From contig JAIOPX010000378.1 of the NCBI GenBank assembly GCA_021413705.1, positions 1 through 32,136 on the forward strand: DNA of 32,136 bases, given 5' to 3'. Source of the DNA: Planctomycetota bacterium. GTDB lineage: Bacteria > Planctomycetota > Planctomycetia > Pirellulales > UBA7805. Positions within the stretch are counted from its first letter, which is position 1, and each line of letters starts with the position of its first letter. The translations under genes and the position numbers were made by a program. Under the pieces are notes generated by a model. That model did no database searches, was not told where the DNA came from, and saw only the letters and a program-made list of their open reading frames with translations. Below, one piece after another: positions 10,001-17,206 of the stretch.

Positions 10001-10836
10001 AGCCGCGAAGTCAGTTCCAATCCACGCGGAGAGAAATCGTAGACCAGATTCTGCCGCACCACAGCCTGGGGCAGCGTTTGATCTTCCGCAGCGTGTACTA
10101 ACAACAATCGCGTGGAAGACCGAGCCCCCAACTCAATCTGCCAGATTCTCGTCTCCTTCTTCGCCTCCTTCGGCGCACCCGGCAGTTCGCTGACGCTTCC
10201 AGATTCAATCCACGGCATCAGCGTACGGGGGAGTTCCAAGCTCAACCGGCTACTGGGTACCGCGGGCAAGGCGAGCATGAAACTCCAGTCGCCATTTTCT
10301 TCCCGTCGTCCGCGCAGACTCCAAGTGGCTCGCATCGTGCCCCGCTGCGCCACCACCAGCCGCAGGACTCCTTCAGGATCGACTCCCACAACAGCCGGTT
10401 TGGATTTCAAATCGCCCAACCACTCCGGCTCGCTCAGCGCCACCCCGCAAGGCGTCAGTGGAACGTGCAATGGATCCTGTGCATCGTGCCGGACATCCAG
10501 CTGCATCTCGCCGGACAACAGCCCCTCGGCCGTCAACCGCGCCGAATAGCGGGCGGCCACCAGTCGGCCCGAAGCGGGGGCGCCGGCGTCATCCGATCGC
10601 TCTGTTGCCGCGGAGAGTAGACGCTCGAGTTCCGCGGCCTTCACCGGCACATAGCGCGTTGCACCGCGCGGCCACTGATCTACCTGCTCGGCTGGCACAA
10701 ACACCCGGCGGAACGTCAGCGGCGTAGTCGCCGCGTCATGCTTCCCGGCAGGATCCGCACCCCAGAGCGTGGCCCGGGGCAGCCAACAGGCGCCGATCAC
10801 GACCAGTCCGAGGGAAATCCAACGTGCCAGTTTCAT
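4039..10836 (-). CDS. Giant exported/membrane protein with two fused modules, function unknown
   Basis: I do not recognise a named family. The 2265-residue product opens with a signal peptide (MKLARWISLGLVVIG, then a likely cleavage region ending LWGAD). The RVFVPAEQ (44-51) and RYVPVKAAELERLL (61-74) motifs follow, then a long region rich in alternating hydrophobic residues that is probably beta-sandwich. A multi-helix membrane block lies near residues 1030-1095. A second signal-like helix follows (RRGLLLWLVGLLVSLP, near 1149-1170), then a second motif pair (YTILVP near 1186, TWYVPLEFYRAL near 1202-1213), a second beta-rich body and a C-terminal membrane block (about 2182-2262). It therefore looks like two copies of one architecture joined in frame. 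The codon at the internal junction is GTC, not a start, so this is one gene. It lies 15 nt downstream of the related 1177-residue gene, probably in one operon. A role at the cell envelope is inference. Confidence 0.85.
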   Translation of the reverse strand: MKLARWISLGLVVIGACWLPRATLWGADPAGKHDAATTPLTFRRVFVPAEQVDQWPRGATRYVPVKAAELERLLSAATERSDDAGAPASGRLVAARYSARLTAEGLLSGEMQLDVRHDAQDPLHVPLTPCGVALSEPEWLGDLKSKPAVVGVDPEGVLRLVVAQRGTMRATWSLRGRREENGDWSFMLALPAVPSSRLSLELPRTLMPWIESGSVSELPGAPKEAKKETRIWQIELGARSSTRLLLVHAAEDQTLPQAVVRQNLVYDFSPRGLELTSRLTLDLGVRPLDHLDVELGAGLHLLDARMGDVALTWSRRPSRANLPEQVSLEFPEPLSGGSRVVHLRAVAPLRLGERLTLPTLSPRDVFWQDASVTLLVPRPLSLQELALTGCRQSKIEPLAGAAGQSLSLQCFTPDARIEVRVDRPEPLLSIASATSLELTPRETRGRWVADCEVTESECFGLSALVMPHWQIEQVESEPVGGLEHWTTAKRGGQTYLQVRFSRAVTPKRPLRISVSGRLAESALAGAIPHTTLQMLTVEGAARQQRWFGLSATKPHQLQVRGDEDLTRLDITKLDPLTVARFGSKSPELLYRADQGRDDHGAGRLQLSLVRQAAEHAADIHVTLHVRDGLLEESARIACRPDSGGLDRLLVHVTQVRSQPFQWSLVGDEAARLAPRRLTDVQQREAGYSSGETWEIVLDSTHTAPFSLLARRTLPLQGAAEATLMAVSPVSEQHGMITVRSEAGEPLQVDNLRLLPIPTESAAPERLNTACASYRYDPDRDAVLPQSMLLLTRPKPGTLSPGAVAWKASYEVRCNADGRAVHHVVMHLENRGRRQIRVDLPPGASLEQVTVDGVAVRRDGGESRQGALVELAAERRFLTIGLDYVSLGSEWGSWARLTPVLPTLDIDVLSWEGTAWTPPGYRILGNDLRGSDLGAADGSTSSWLSRLAGPLARRSGEPVFNPLRAADWQGLVGPAQTSGEQQQPIRQTVDAPLPWPSDTSGGQADRSWTGWTANRISLGGARAPVVVVIREPLWIAAGWSIFLLTAFGLWWLFPRSVRGWSLLLGSLALAALVAPALVAPALTIVFMGVATAALMTALVPGGPRWQTAIVEHPSSESWKPTSQGAIPSTLTQLAVDSQARVQKPSAAGSSVRRGLLLWLVGLLVSLPHVVLQADDPQPAQRKDAGVYTILVPIDKDRKPSGDTWYVPLEFYRALSERAAKRTPTRRDWLTTGVQYRGRMEWNVAQTRLQMSELKASYDVEVFGRQTQIRFSLGRDSVSLLPSGATLDGRTIEPVWDQRGQGLLIDVAEAGQHRIELMLKPLSPETDPAGIEISTAALPMASLDLSLPSSAPAIEIPTALGAVHVTSDPPRLTAQLGGANKLAVRWPQAQAQAEADVRVEQLLWLKIAPGSVTLDARIKPQGFEGRRQKIQVQVDPSLRFLSAKSSSAGAIEARVLPGVPQTIELESAHGFAADEEVSLALLWLDASGLGRLRLPRVTPINTGAVRSWLAVVVDKSLAFETPRSGELVVATPAELATQWPIGRVVPDLVYRLPRGDSSWSITTEPHAPQTTAEQTLALSLSANSAEFRYVALLETTAGSRFQYRLRVPKGVVVTRAELTQEPDGEDCVEHWSQLDGVLTIFLAQPVTGSQRLAVRGNWPLAESRVPAPQFQLEDCRQQSLDLAVYRRPGVDVQPVDAEAVHELSEPTTELLRLADRVPRWFGRPLGTYRLVNLQAATIFKIRPAPPHSEATQILTLSRKDGVWQATIDFRLHVRDGAVDTIRFLLPASLRGPLSISPEEPFTIVEVPGQRQRQLVIRPREAVRDRLRLTVSGSLVFASGQRVTAPLVEPIEVAQVAQYVVLPKQVEQERVEWELRGLERQELPHDGDSPPVATQSVSTYRVAGPRFQAALASVEKIERAPRIRLADVRLTLDDAGMGTGVVTFDLEPAGLGQCILVLPAGVRPIRVSVGSLPTALTPLEENHWEMNLISNQLPQRVEVLFQGAVAQQRGQLLSVPWIAARGGPMEVIQTLWTVYAPRGASLAAKPSTGTPASALGQQWQRLESISTMLGEASADESAEILARWFEPWAFDMHDTSRDIGRNRPVSAADAEALAARLHDHRRQQEQIAQRLHALDVLDRAVHAAVPAQPGTALWRWSRPEGNPTPLRLTAAGPLPELRIEKKSVVSSDLTTRLLLSALLCGAIGMLLWPRFSPQFAVWAWRGRYALAALAGLLAWFLLSPGLWGLMLAVLALVAAWRLGERKSGERGA

Positions 10837-10851
10837 GCCAGCGGTTTTTCC

Positions 10852-13800
10852 TTAATTGACTGCCGCCTTAGTTGAACCTGATGTGTTCTTTGCCGCCGGC
10901 AAACTGCGCGCGTTCCCAGTCGAGCCCGTGGAGGCCGCTGAAGGCTGATAGAGAAACTCCGTGGAGGAGTTGCCCGAATTGGAAACGGGAGCACTTCGAA
11001 CAACCGCAGGGGGCGCGATGCCAAACCATCGCTGCAACAGCGCCACCAACACGACCAGGCCCAAGCCCAGCGTGGCCGCCTGACACAGCACTATCGCGGG
11101 TTCGGGATAGAGCAAACACAGGCCAACCAGTACGATCACGGCACTAAAAACCACACTGGGACGCCGCAGTTGTCGGAAATAGATCCACAACAAACCGAGG
11201 CCAAGCACGCCACCAGCAGCCAATAGCACCAGCGCCGCGCGGGGAACGATGGGAAGCAGATAGGTATCTCCCGCCTTCGACACGCTCAACAAATAGCGTT
11301 GTGCCGCCACCGGCGCCAGCGAATCTTCCTCGGGCACGCCAACCCACGCGGCCAGTTCGCGCTCGTCGAGCAGCGAATGCCGCTGCCAGGCCCAACCTTG
11401 GTTGCGCCACTGGTATTCGGCGGTTGTCGACGCGGGCGCAGCCAGCAGGTGTTCGTCCGGGGGCAACACCAATTGCCAATACATTTTCTGCACCCAAGTG
11501 CCGTCGGGAAACCGCGGCAGCGCGACACGCCGCAGCCAGCCCCCATCACCGGACTTGGGAGCAACATAACGAAGCATCAGTCGGTGAGAACCCCCTTCCA
11601 CCGCCGGCAGACTCACCACCAATGACCCCGCGGCATTCACCACGGGTGGGGCCGGTTTGCCGTCGATCCAGATCTCGCTGGCGGCCCCTTCGGCGCCGTC
11701 CGGCAGTTCCACCAACACTCGATCTTCCCGGCTGCTGAGCAGATACACAGCTTGATCGTGTCGTGCGTCGCCAGAGAACCACGATTGCACCCAGCCGCGA
11801 TGGATTACGATGCCTGCTGAGGCGGGCCTCGTCGGCGTGCCGACGATCAGCGATGCGCGAGTCACAGCGCCGCTGGCCTGATAGCGCCTGCCGCGGTCTT
11901 CACGCGGAACACCGCGCGTTTCGTCCGCTTGCGGCCAGGCGCGATCGACGAGTTCGGCCGTGGCGCCCAATACCGGTTCGACGATCAAATCGTTGCGGCG
12001 AACGGTCGTTTCGGCGGGCATGACCAGCGGCAGCGACAACTCGCTATTCTCGTCAGACGAAGCGGGGCTTACGGGCACCTGATAGTCGATGTGCAACAAG
12101 ACATCCCCTATCCGCGGCTTGGGAAGGGGCAGGCGGAGGTCCACGGTATCGGCCGGGTCATCGCCAGGTCCACTCTTGCGAACGTCCAATGGCACTAAGA
12201 GTGCGCCGTCGAGCCTAATCTTCAATACACCCGGCTCGGCCAACTCGCGAGGAACTTGGATCGACAGCCACTCGACGGCTTCATAGGCAATGTTGAAATC
12301 GAGCGTCTGCTGCACACGCAGAGAGCGCTGCGACATCCGCACCCGGCTCACAACGTCGGCCGTCACAGTACGCGTATGCACCTGCACGTCGGCCACCAGC
12401 TTGGCATCAAGATTCTCGGCGCGGTAAAAAAACGGCGATTGCATCCGCGGCGGCAACTCGATCGATGGCAACACCGGCAGAGCCGCCAGCCCCACGAGAG
12501 CTTCGCTACGCGGAGTGAGTTGCACGTTATCGTCGGCCACGATGACTATCGTCGCTGGCGCGACATTGTCCACCCGTGCGCGGGGAAAACCAGTCGTGAG
12601 AGCTCCGTCGGCGATCTTCAAGCGGCGGCGGGCATTCAGCGTGATCTCAAATTCTCCCTTCAGCGGAGCCAGGAGAGGAACTTTCAAGAATCCTCCCGCC
12701 ACGGGAAGGATGCGCGCCTGATCGACACGGCTGGCCGGCCCGACGGCTCCCTCTTCCAGTTCCCAACCTGCCAGGTCGATCGGCAACTCGAAAATCTTGG
12801 CCCCGCTCACGCGGCACTTCAGTCGGGCGTCCAGCTTCAGGAGCGCCTCGCCCGCGGGCGCTTCGGCGGAGACGCTGACCACGTATTGCGGCTCTACGGA
12901 GATCCGCGTGACGGGAGGCGCGACGCGGGCCGAAAGCAGATAGGGCTGGCCCGAGTACTCGAAGGCGGCCGTCAGATCGCTGCTGGGTAGCGTGGATGGA
13001 ACGCTGTCAACGCGACGTACATTGACCGAGTCCTGCCAGAAGAGATGCCAGTCGCCCATCACTTGCACGGCGATATTTCCCCAATGGCGCGCGGCGCCTT
13101 CGACCTCGAAGGTCGCCATATCTAAAAACGCCTGCGGACCGGAAACGTCGTACGACTGCTCGCACACGAATTGCACATTGAGCGTTCCGCGAATCTTCTT
13201 CTCCGCTTGAATCTCGATCACCGGGCGGCCCTGGGTGCGCTGGGAGCCTACTTCCACGGTCTTGATGGTGTAGCCCGTGGCGGATCCGTTGGGAACGAGA
13301 CGCGCCCCGCGCGGCAGGCGGACACGGACACGCTCGATTTCACCACCCAAGCTGCGGATGGCCAACTGCGCCTGGGTGCGAATCGCGCCCCGTTCGATGC
13401 GCACCAGATGCGCCCCTTCAGCCTCCAAAAGCCGCGCTCGAGACGACAATTGCTGGTCGGGTGGATGCCACGACAGCCGCAATTCACCCCCCAGCCCCAA
13501 CACGGTCAGCTCACTCCCATTTTGCACGGCGACCGGAGGCAAGAGCGTGGCGCCTGCCGACACTTGGGCTTCCGCGTTAGAGACCGGAACTTGCAATTTC
13601 AATTGCGCGGGTGCCACGCGCGGCAGATTCCAAGTGAGTTGCTGGTCGCCGCCGATGCTCTTCAGCGGCAAGAGCAAGTTGAACGTCAACACGAGTGGTT
13701 CTTCGCCCACGCCGCGCAGCCAAGCTACATAACCATCTTGAGCCGGCTGGTACTCGAGAATCAGGTTCCCACGGCTCGTCTTCGCCGGTTCAGCCAGGAT

Positions 13801-14385
13801 GGCGCTGTTCATCTGCAACGGCACGCGCACCCAGCGATCCTGAGGTTGCCGGACCACTTGGACCGTAATCTCCACGGTTAATCGCGCATGAGTTCCATTG
13901 GCGTTGCCATGCGCCGTCAGCCGTTGCAGGCTGTAGGCCGGCGCCTGCCCCGGCGCGTCCTGCTGCTCGATCAAGCGGCGAAAATCTTCGAGAGTCCAAC
14001 CCGGCACCGGCCGCAGTTTGCCATTTTCATCCGGCAAGTAATAAACATCCGGCCCCACATCCTCCACCGCCCCCATAGCCCCGGGCTCTGCCCGGGGGTT
14101 CTCTCTCTCAGCCCGGGGGTTCCCCGCCCGAGTATTCTCTTCTCGCTCCGACCGCGGTTTGCCTGCCGGCTCCGCCCGAGGCTTGCCCTCCACCGCCGGC
14201 CGCCCCTTCTCAGCAGCCCGCGTCTTCTCAGCAGCCCGCGACGGCGCACTCCCCTCCGTCACCGGCTTGCTCTTCGCAGTGCCCAACGGTTCGCGAGGCG
14301 TTTGCGCCCCGACCTTCCCCGTTGCGAGCATCAGTCCCAAACTGCCAATCGCACAGACTGCCCAAACCCACGACCAATTCACCAC
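10852..14385 (-). CDS. Large exported/membrane protein related to the downstream giant protein, function unknown
   Basis: I do not recognise a named family. The frame is open from a TTG at 14484 with an ATG at 14451. I prefer the GTG at 14385 because it puts the hydrophobic segment WSWVWAVCAIGSLGLMLATG at the N-terminus as a signal peptide, and GAGG lies 6 nt upstream. That gives 1177 residues. After the signal comes a charged Pro/Arg/Glu/Ala linker of about 80 residues with repeated RAE/NPRAE units, then the module motif DVYYLPDENGKLRPVPGW near residue 112, a long beta-rich body, and a closing multi-helix block (about residues 1045-1122) before a Ser/Ala-rich tail. The order of parts matches both halves of the downstream 2265-residue protein. 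Part of the linker is encoded by a palindromic repeat that also occurs in intergenic DNA. Start position is the least certain point. Confidence 0.8.
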   Translation of the reverse strand: MVNWSWVWAVCAIGSLGLMLATGKVGAQTPREPLGTAKSKPVTEGSAPSRAAEKTRAAEKGRPAVEGKPRAEPAGKPRSEREENTRAGNPRAERENPRAEPGAMGAVEDVGPDVYYLPDENGKLRPVPGWTLEDFRRLIEQQDAPGQAPAYSLQRLTAHGNANGTHARLTVEITVQVVRQPQDRWVRVPLQMNSAILAEPAKTSRGNLILEYQPAQDGYVAWLRGVGEEPLVLTFNLLLPLKSIGGDQQLTWNLPRVAPAQLKLQVPVSNAEAQVSAGATLLPPVAVQNGSELTVLGLGGELRLSWHPPDQQLSSRARLLEAEGAHLVRIERGAIRTQAQLAIRSLGGEIERVRVRLPRGARLVPNGSATGYTIKTVEVGSQRTQGRPVIEIQAEKKIRGTLNVQFVCEQSYDVSGPQAFLDMATFEVEGAARHWGNIAVQVMGDWHLFWQDSVNVRRVDSVPSTLPSSDLTAAFEYSGQPYLLSARVAPPVTRISVEPQYVVSVSAEAPAGEALLKLDARLKCRVSGAKIFELPIDLAGWELEEGAVGPASRVDQARILPVAGGFLKVPLLAPLKGEFEITLNARRRLKIADGALTTGFPRARVDNVAPATIVIVADDNVQLTPRSEALVGLAALPVLPSIELPPRMQSPFFYRAENLDAKLVADVQVHTRTVTADVVSRVRMSQRSLRVQQTLDFNIAYEAVEWLSIQVPRELAEPGVLKIRLDGALLVPLDVRKSGPGDDPADTVDLRLPLPKPRIGDVLLHIDYQVPVSPASSDENSELSLPLVMPAETTVRRNDLIVEPVLGATAELVDRAWPQADETRGVPREDRGRRYQASGAVTRASLIVGTPTRPASAGIVIHRGWVQSWFSGDARHDQAVYLLSSREDRVLVELPDGAEGAASEIWIDGKPAPPVVNAAGSLVVSLPAVEGGSHRLMLRYVAPKSGDGGWLRRVALPRFPDGTWVQKMYWQLVLPPDEHLLAAPASTTAEYQWRNQGWAWQRHSLLDERELAAWVGVPEEDSLAPVAAQRYLLSVSKAGDTYLLPIVPRAALVLLAAGGVLGLGLLWIYFRQLRRPSVVFSAVIVLVGLCLLYPEPAIVLCQAATLGLGLVVLVALLQRWFGIAPPAVVRSAPVSNSGNSSTEFLYQPSAASTGSTGNARSLPAAKNTSGSTKAAVN
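14073..14098. repeat. Palindromic repeat inside a coding region, copy 1
   Basis: This 26-nt segment matches 19147-19172 with a single C/T difference. Its core is a perfect hairpin, CCCCGGGC-TCT-GCCCGGGG (14079-14097). On the minus strand it is read in frame as NPRAEPGAM in the charged linker of the 1177-residue protein. A partial second copy of the GCCCGGGGGTT piece follows at about 14111-14121, encoding another NPRAE. Confidence 0.7.
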
Positions 14386-14891
14386 GCATCGCCTCGCCCC
14401 CTGCCGTGGCTGCGATGTCGGATTCCAAGCTGAGCAAACGATGAAGTCCATCGGCACGAACCGATCCAGTGCGGCAGCGGGCAACGATATAACCTTCGGC
14501 CAGCACGGCGGTTCCGGACAGCCGTGGGCACAAGCGATGGGGCGATCCTCCCATTCTAGTTACTCCCCCACCCTAACCATAGCGTTTCTACCCACGTTTT
14601 ACCGAGAATGTGGGGGGGGCAGCCTCCAGATCGGCGCCCTTTGGAGGATCGATCGCCGTACCCCCTCTCCAGCTGTTCGAGCAGTTTCTGGAACATGCGG
14701 GCCACCCCTTGATTCGGCTGAAATAGCTCGGCCTGCCATCGAATACGAGTCTGGTGCCCATGAAGTTGCACTAGATTCGCCCAGCGTCCGAGCCATTACT
14801 TCAAGACATGGTCGGGCTTTCGGTCGAGTGCTTGTTTACACCCTAACCATTCTTGCCAAAAGCTTGGCCGACCTGATGACAGGCCGCCTGC
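14386..14891. other. 506-nt gap between the exported protein genes and the sulfatase gene
   Basis: No gene is supported here. Short frames on both strands lack a family signature, and the frame upstream of 14385 is only a possible N-terminal extension of the 1177-residue gene. ACCCTAACCAT occurs twice, near 14570 and 14840. The promoter for the minus-strand giant operon probably lies here, but I cannot name clear -35 and -10 boxes. Confidence 0.5.
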
Positions 14892-16412
14892 TCACGGGCG
14901 GGGCGGAGCGTCGTTCGTCCCTGCGCCCCGGCCGCCGAATTGCTTTTCGTATGCGGCCTTGAACGGATTGACCTTCGGCCCCACCACGTTTTCGTTCTCC
15001 AAGCACGGCAACACCTCGTCCCACCAGCGGTCGTAGGCCGCGACCAGTTGCTCCACCACGTCAGGGTGCTGCGCTGCCACATTGGTTTTCTCACCCGGGT
15101 CGGCCCGCAGGTCATACAATTCCCGCTTACGCTGATGGAAAACCAACGCCCAATGTCCATCTTGAATGCTGGCGTGGGCATATCTTGCTTCGGCGGCCTT
15201 TCCCTCGTCCCAGCGACCCACATGTGTCACGAACGTGCGCCGCGGCCAATCCGCCTGAGCATTCCTCAGCAATGGCAGCAGACTGCGCCCCGTCACCTGG
15301 TTGGTAACTTTCAGATCGAGCGGCGCTCCGGCCAACGCCGCCAGTGTCGGCAAGACATCCCAATGGCAGGTCAGCGCCGATACATCCACGCCGGCAGGAA
15401 GCGTACCCGGCCAGCGCCAAAACGATGGCACTCGCGTTCCACCTCGATATGGACTCCCCTTGGCCCCGCGCATGCCAGCGTTGAACACTTTCGCTCCCGT
15501 GGCGGTGCCGTTGTCGGTCATGAAGATTACCAGCGTGTCTTTCTCGATTCCCCATGCGTCGAGCTTCTCCAGCAGGCGGCCGACGTTGTCGTCGATGTTG
15601 GCGATCATTCCATAGAACTTTGCCACGTCCGCCGGCACTTTGCCGGCATAGGGCTTATCGGATCCGGCCGGGCAGTCTAACGGGTCATGCGGAGCATTCG
15701 GCGTAATGAGGCAAAAAAACGGCGACTTGCCTTTCACGCTTGCGATCCACTTCGTGGCTTGGTCAAAGAAGACGTCGGTGCAATAGCCGGTCGTCTTCTC
15801 GAACGTGCCGTTGTGTCGAATGGCAGGATTCAAATAACGGTTCCCTGGCGCATCGCCGCAACTGCCAAGGTACGACTGCCCAATCCCTCCGCCGCCGTGG
15901 ATGAACACCTCGTCAAAGCCTCGCACCCCCGGCTGATAGGCGTCCTCGTCACCCAGGTGCCATTTCCCAAAAATGCCGGTCGCATATCCGGCCTGCTTGA
16001 GTACCTGGGACAAGGTGGTGGCCTTCAAGCTCATCCTCTCGCGTTCGAAAACGGTGTGCGTCACGCCGTTGAAGAACTCATGTCGCCCGGTCAGCAGTGC
16101 CGAGCGAGTCGGCGCGCAGGTAGGACTGACATGAAAGTCCGTCAGCCGCACGCTCTCCCTGTGCAAGCGGTCCAGATGGGGCGTCTTGAGGTGTGGATTG
16201 CCGTGGCAACCGAGGTCGCCATAACCCTGGTCGTCCGTAAGGATCAGTACGATGTTGGGCACATTCTTTTTTTGCTCGCAGGATGCTTTATTAGCCAAGC
16301 ACAGGAGCGATAATGCCGCAGCGGCAGTAAGCAGGAGAGAAGTTGTCCTGGGGAGGAGGTGTGGCTTGAATCGAATACCGTCGACTAACTTTCGGGATTG
16401 TCGAGGACGCAT
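14892..16412 (-). CDS. Exported sulfatase, type I formylglycine-dependent
   Basis: This predicted hydrolase removes sulfate esters, probably from sulfated polysaccharide or another sulfated substrate, outside the cytoplasm. It has 506 residues from the ATG at 16412, where AGGAGG lies 7 nt upstream; the frame reaches 16475 but that extension has no such site. A signal peptide covers about residues 20-45. The metal-binding pair is in LILTDDQGYGDLG (D60, D61). The active-site signature CAPTRSALLTGR starts at C99, the cysteine that a maturing enzyme would oxidise to formylglycine. GKWHLG and the TDNG metal motif follow. The C-terminal ELYDLRADPGEKTNVA block is typical of the family. The maturase is not in this window. 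It is divergent from the EF-hand gene. The precise substrate cannot be read; arylsulfatase naming would be generic. Confidence 0.92.
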   Translation of the reverse strand: MRPRQSRKLVDGIRFKPHLLPRTTSLLLTAAAALSLLCLANKASCEQKKNVPNIVLILTDDQGYGDLGCHGNPHLKTPHLDRLHRESVRLTDFHVSPTCAPTRSALLTGRHEFFNGVTHTVFERERMSLKATTLSQVLKQAGYATGIFGKWHLGDEDAYQPGVRGFDEVFIHGGGGIGQSYLGSCGDAPGNRYLNPAIRHNGTFEKTTGYCTDVFFDQATKWIASVKGKSPFFCLITPNAPHDPLDCPAGSDKPYAGKVPADVAKFYGMIANIDDNVGRLLEKLDAWGIEKDTLVIFMTDNGTATGAKVFNAGMRGAKGSPYRGGTRVPSFWRWPGTLPAGVDVSALTCHWDVLPTLAALAGAPLDLKVTNQVTGRSLLPLLRNAQADWPRRTFVTHVGRWDEGKAAEARYAHASIQDGHWALVFHQRKRELYDLRADPGEKTNVAAQHPDVVEQLVAAYDRWWDEVLPCLENENVVGPKVNPFKAAYEKQFGGRGAGTNDAPPRP

Positions 16413-16443
16413 CTCAAAACCTCCTGGCACGCAAAAGCAGATC

Positions 16444-16472
16444 TTCACAAGGTGTTTGCTGGCAATTACATA
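16444..16472 (+). promoter_or_regulatory. Candidate sigma-70-type promoter for the EF-hand gene
   Basis: TTCACA (16444-16449) and TACATA (16467-16472) are separated by 17 nt and point toward the EF-hand gene, whose ATG is about 145 nt downstream. An overlapping TACAAT at 16471-16476 has worse spacing. The match is partial and the region could also hold the divergent sulfatase promoter, so this is tentative. Confidence 0.22.
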
Positions 16473-16616
16473 CAATCCGCCGCCGCCTCATGCAATGGGC
16501 AGACCGACAAATTTTGTGTCTGGATTTGTTGGTTCCGGTACTTGGAAGCAGAAGCCGTTGGTGCCGGCGTCGCCGGCAGCGGGGTCTGGTTCTCTTGGGA
16601 TAAGGAAGTAGAAAAA

Positions 16617-17000
16617 ATGCGAATGCTCCAAACCTTGGTGGCGACTCTGGCGATCGTGGGCATATTGGCGGGTCCGGCTTGGGCCAAAGAAGGCAAGGGC
16701 AAGCCGAAGAAGGCCGACGCTGCCGAAACGAAGAAGGCGAAGAACGACAAGCAACCGTTGACGGCCGAGCAGAAAGCAGAGAAGGCGAAGGCCCGACAGG
16801 CGAAGCAATTTGCCAAGTTGGACGCCAATAGCGACAATTCCGTCAGTATCGAGGAGTTCAACGCAAAAAAGTTTGCCGCCCTGGACGCCAATAGCGACAA
16901 GGCGATCAGCCTCGAGGAGTTCAGCGCCCCGCACAAAAAGGCCAAGGGTGAAAAGACGAAGGGAAAGAAACACGCCGGCGGCCAGAAGAAGAATGCCTAG
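16617..17000 (+). CDS. Small exported EF-hand protein
   Basis: This is a 127-residue, lysine-rich exported protein with two calcium-binding-type loops. The ATG at 16617 is chosen because it starts a clean signal peptide (residues 1-23, ending GPAWA) and AAGGAAG lies just upstream; the frame extends to 16398 without any similar feature. After a Lys/Ala-rich helix, loop 1 begins at D69 (DANSDNSVSIEE) and loop 2 at D90 (DANSDKAISLEE). Both keep acidic or polar residues at positions 1, 3, 5, 9 and 12, except that loop 2 has Ala at 7, and position 6 is Asn or Lys instead of the usual Gly. The loops sit 21 residues apart and look like a recent internal duplication. Calcium binding is inferred. Its place between a sulfatase and a sigma operon does not reveal its role. 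Confidence 0.85.
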   Translation: MRMLQTLVATLAIVGILAGPAWAKEGKGKPKKADAAETKKAKNDKQPLTAEQKAEKAKARQAKQFAKLDANSDNSVSIEEFNAKKFAALDANSDKAISLEEFSAPHKKAKGEKTKGKKHAGGQKKNA

Positions 17001-17080
17001 TCGGAAAACATCAGCCGGCACGCCGACCATCGCTGCGCGACGGTGCCCGCGTCTGGTTCTGTGCGGGTAGCCGGCGCCAA

Positions 17081-17112
17081 ACCGGGGGCTAGCGCCCGGC
17101 GGCTGATCCCAA
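17081..17112. repeat. 32-nt dispersed repeat upstream of the first sigma operon
   Basis: The segment starting ACCGGGGGCTAGCGCCCGG and ending ATCCCAA matches 23585-23616 with one G/A difference. It is an imperfect palindrome (five outer GC pairs). Both copies lie upstream of a plus-strand gene start, at 94 nt and 46 nt. Confidence 0.7.
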
Positions 17113-17123
17113 GTGTACAATGA

Positions 17124-17167
17124 GTGCCGCTCGGGGACTCCCAGGGCGGGAGTCCCCGTTGCGGCAC
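17124..17167 (+). promoter_or_regulatory. Long hairpin in the putative leader of the sigma operon
   Basis: An inner perfect stem GGGGACTCCC / GGGAGTCCCC (17133-17142 with 17148-17157, 5-nt loop) is extended by an outer stem GTGCCGC / GCGGCAC (17124-17130 with 17161-17167). The full structure has 17 pairs. A smaller GGGGAC / GTCCCC hairpin follows at about 17173-17185. The sigma factor ATG is at 17207. It may be a terminator for the upstream EF-hand gene, a leader structure, or another palindromic repeat. There is no U tract. Confidence 0.5.
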
Positions 17168-17206
17168 TGAAGGGGACTGTCCCCGTGGCGCTCGGGAACG
17201 GACGAA

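Noticed and set aside
14556-14771. Minus-strand 71-residue frame upstream of the giant operon
   Set aside because: It reads somewhat like a protein (MFQKLLEQLERGYG), but there is no ribosome-binding site or recognisable family; left as unsupported.
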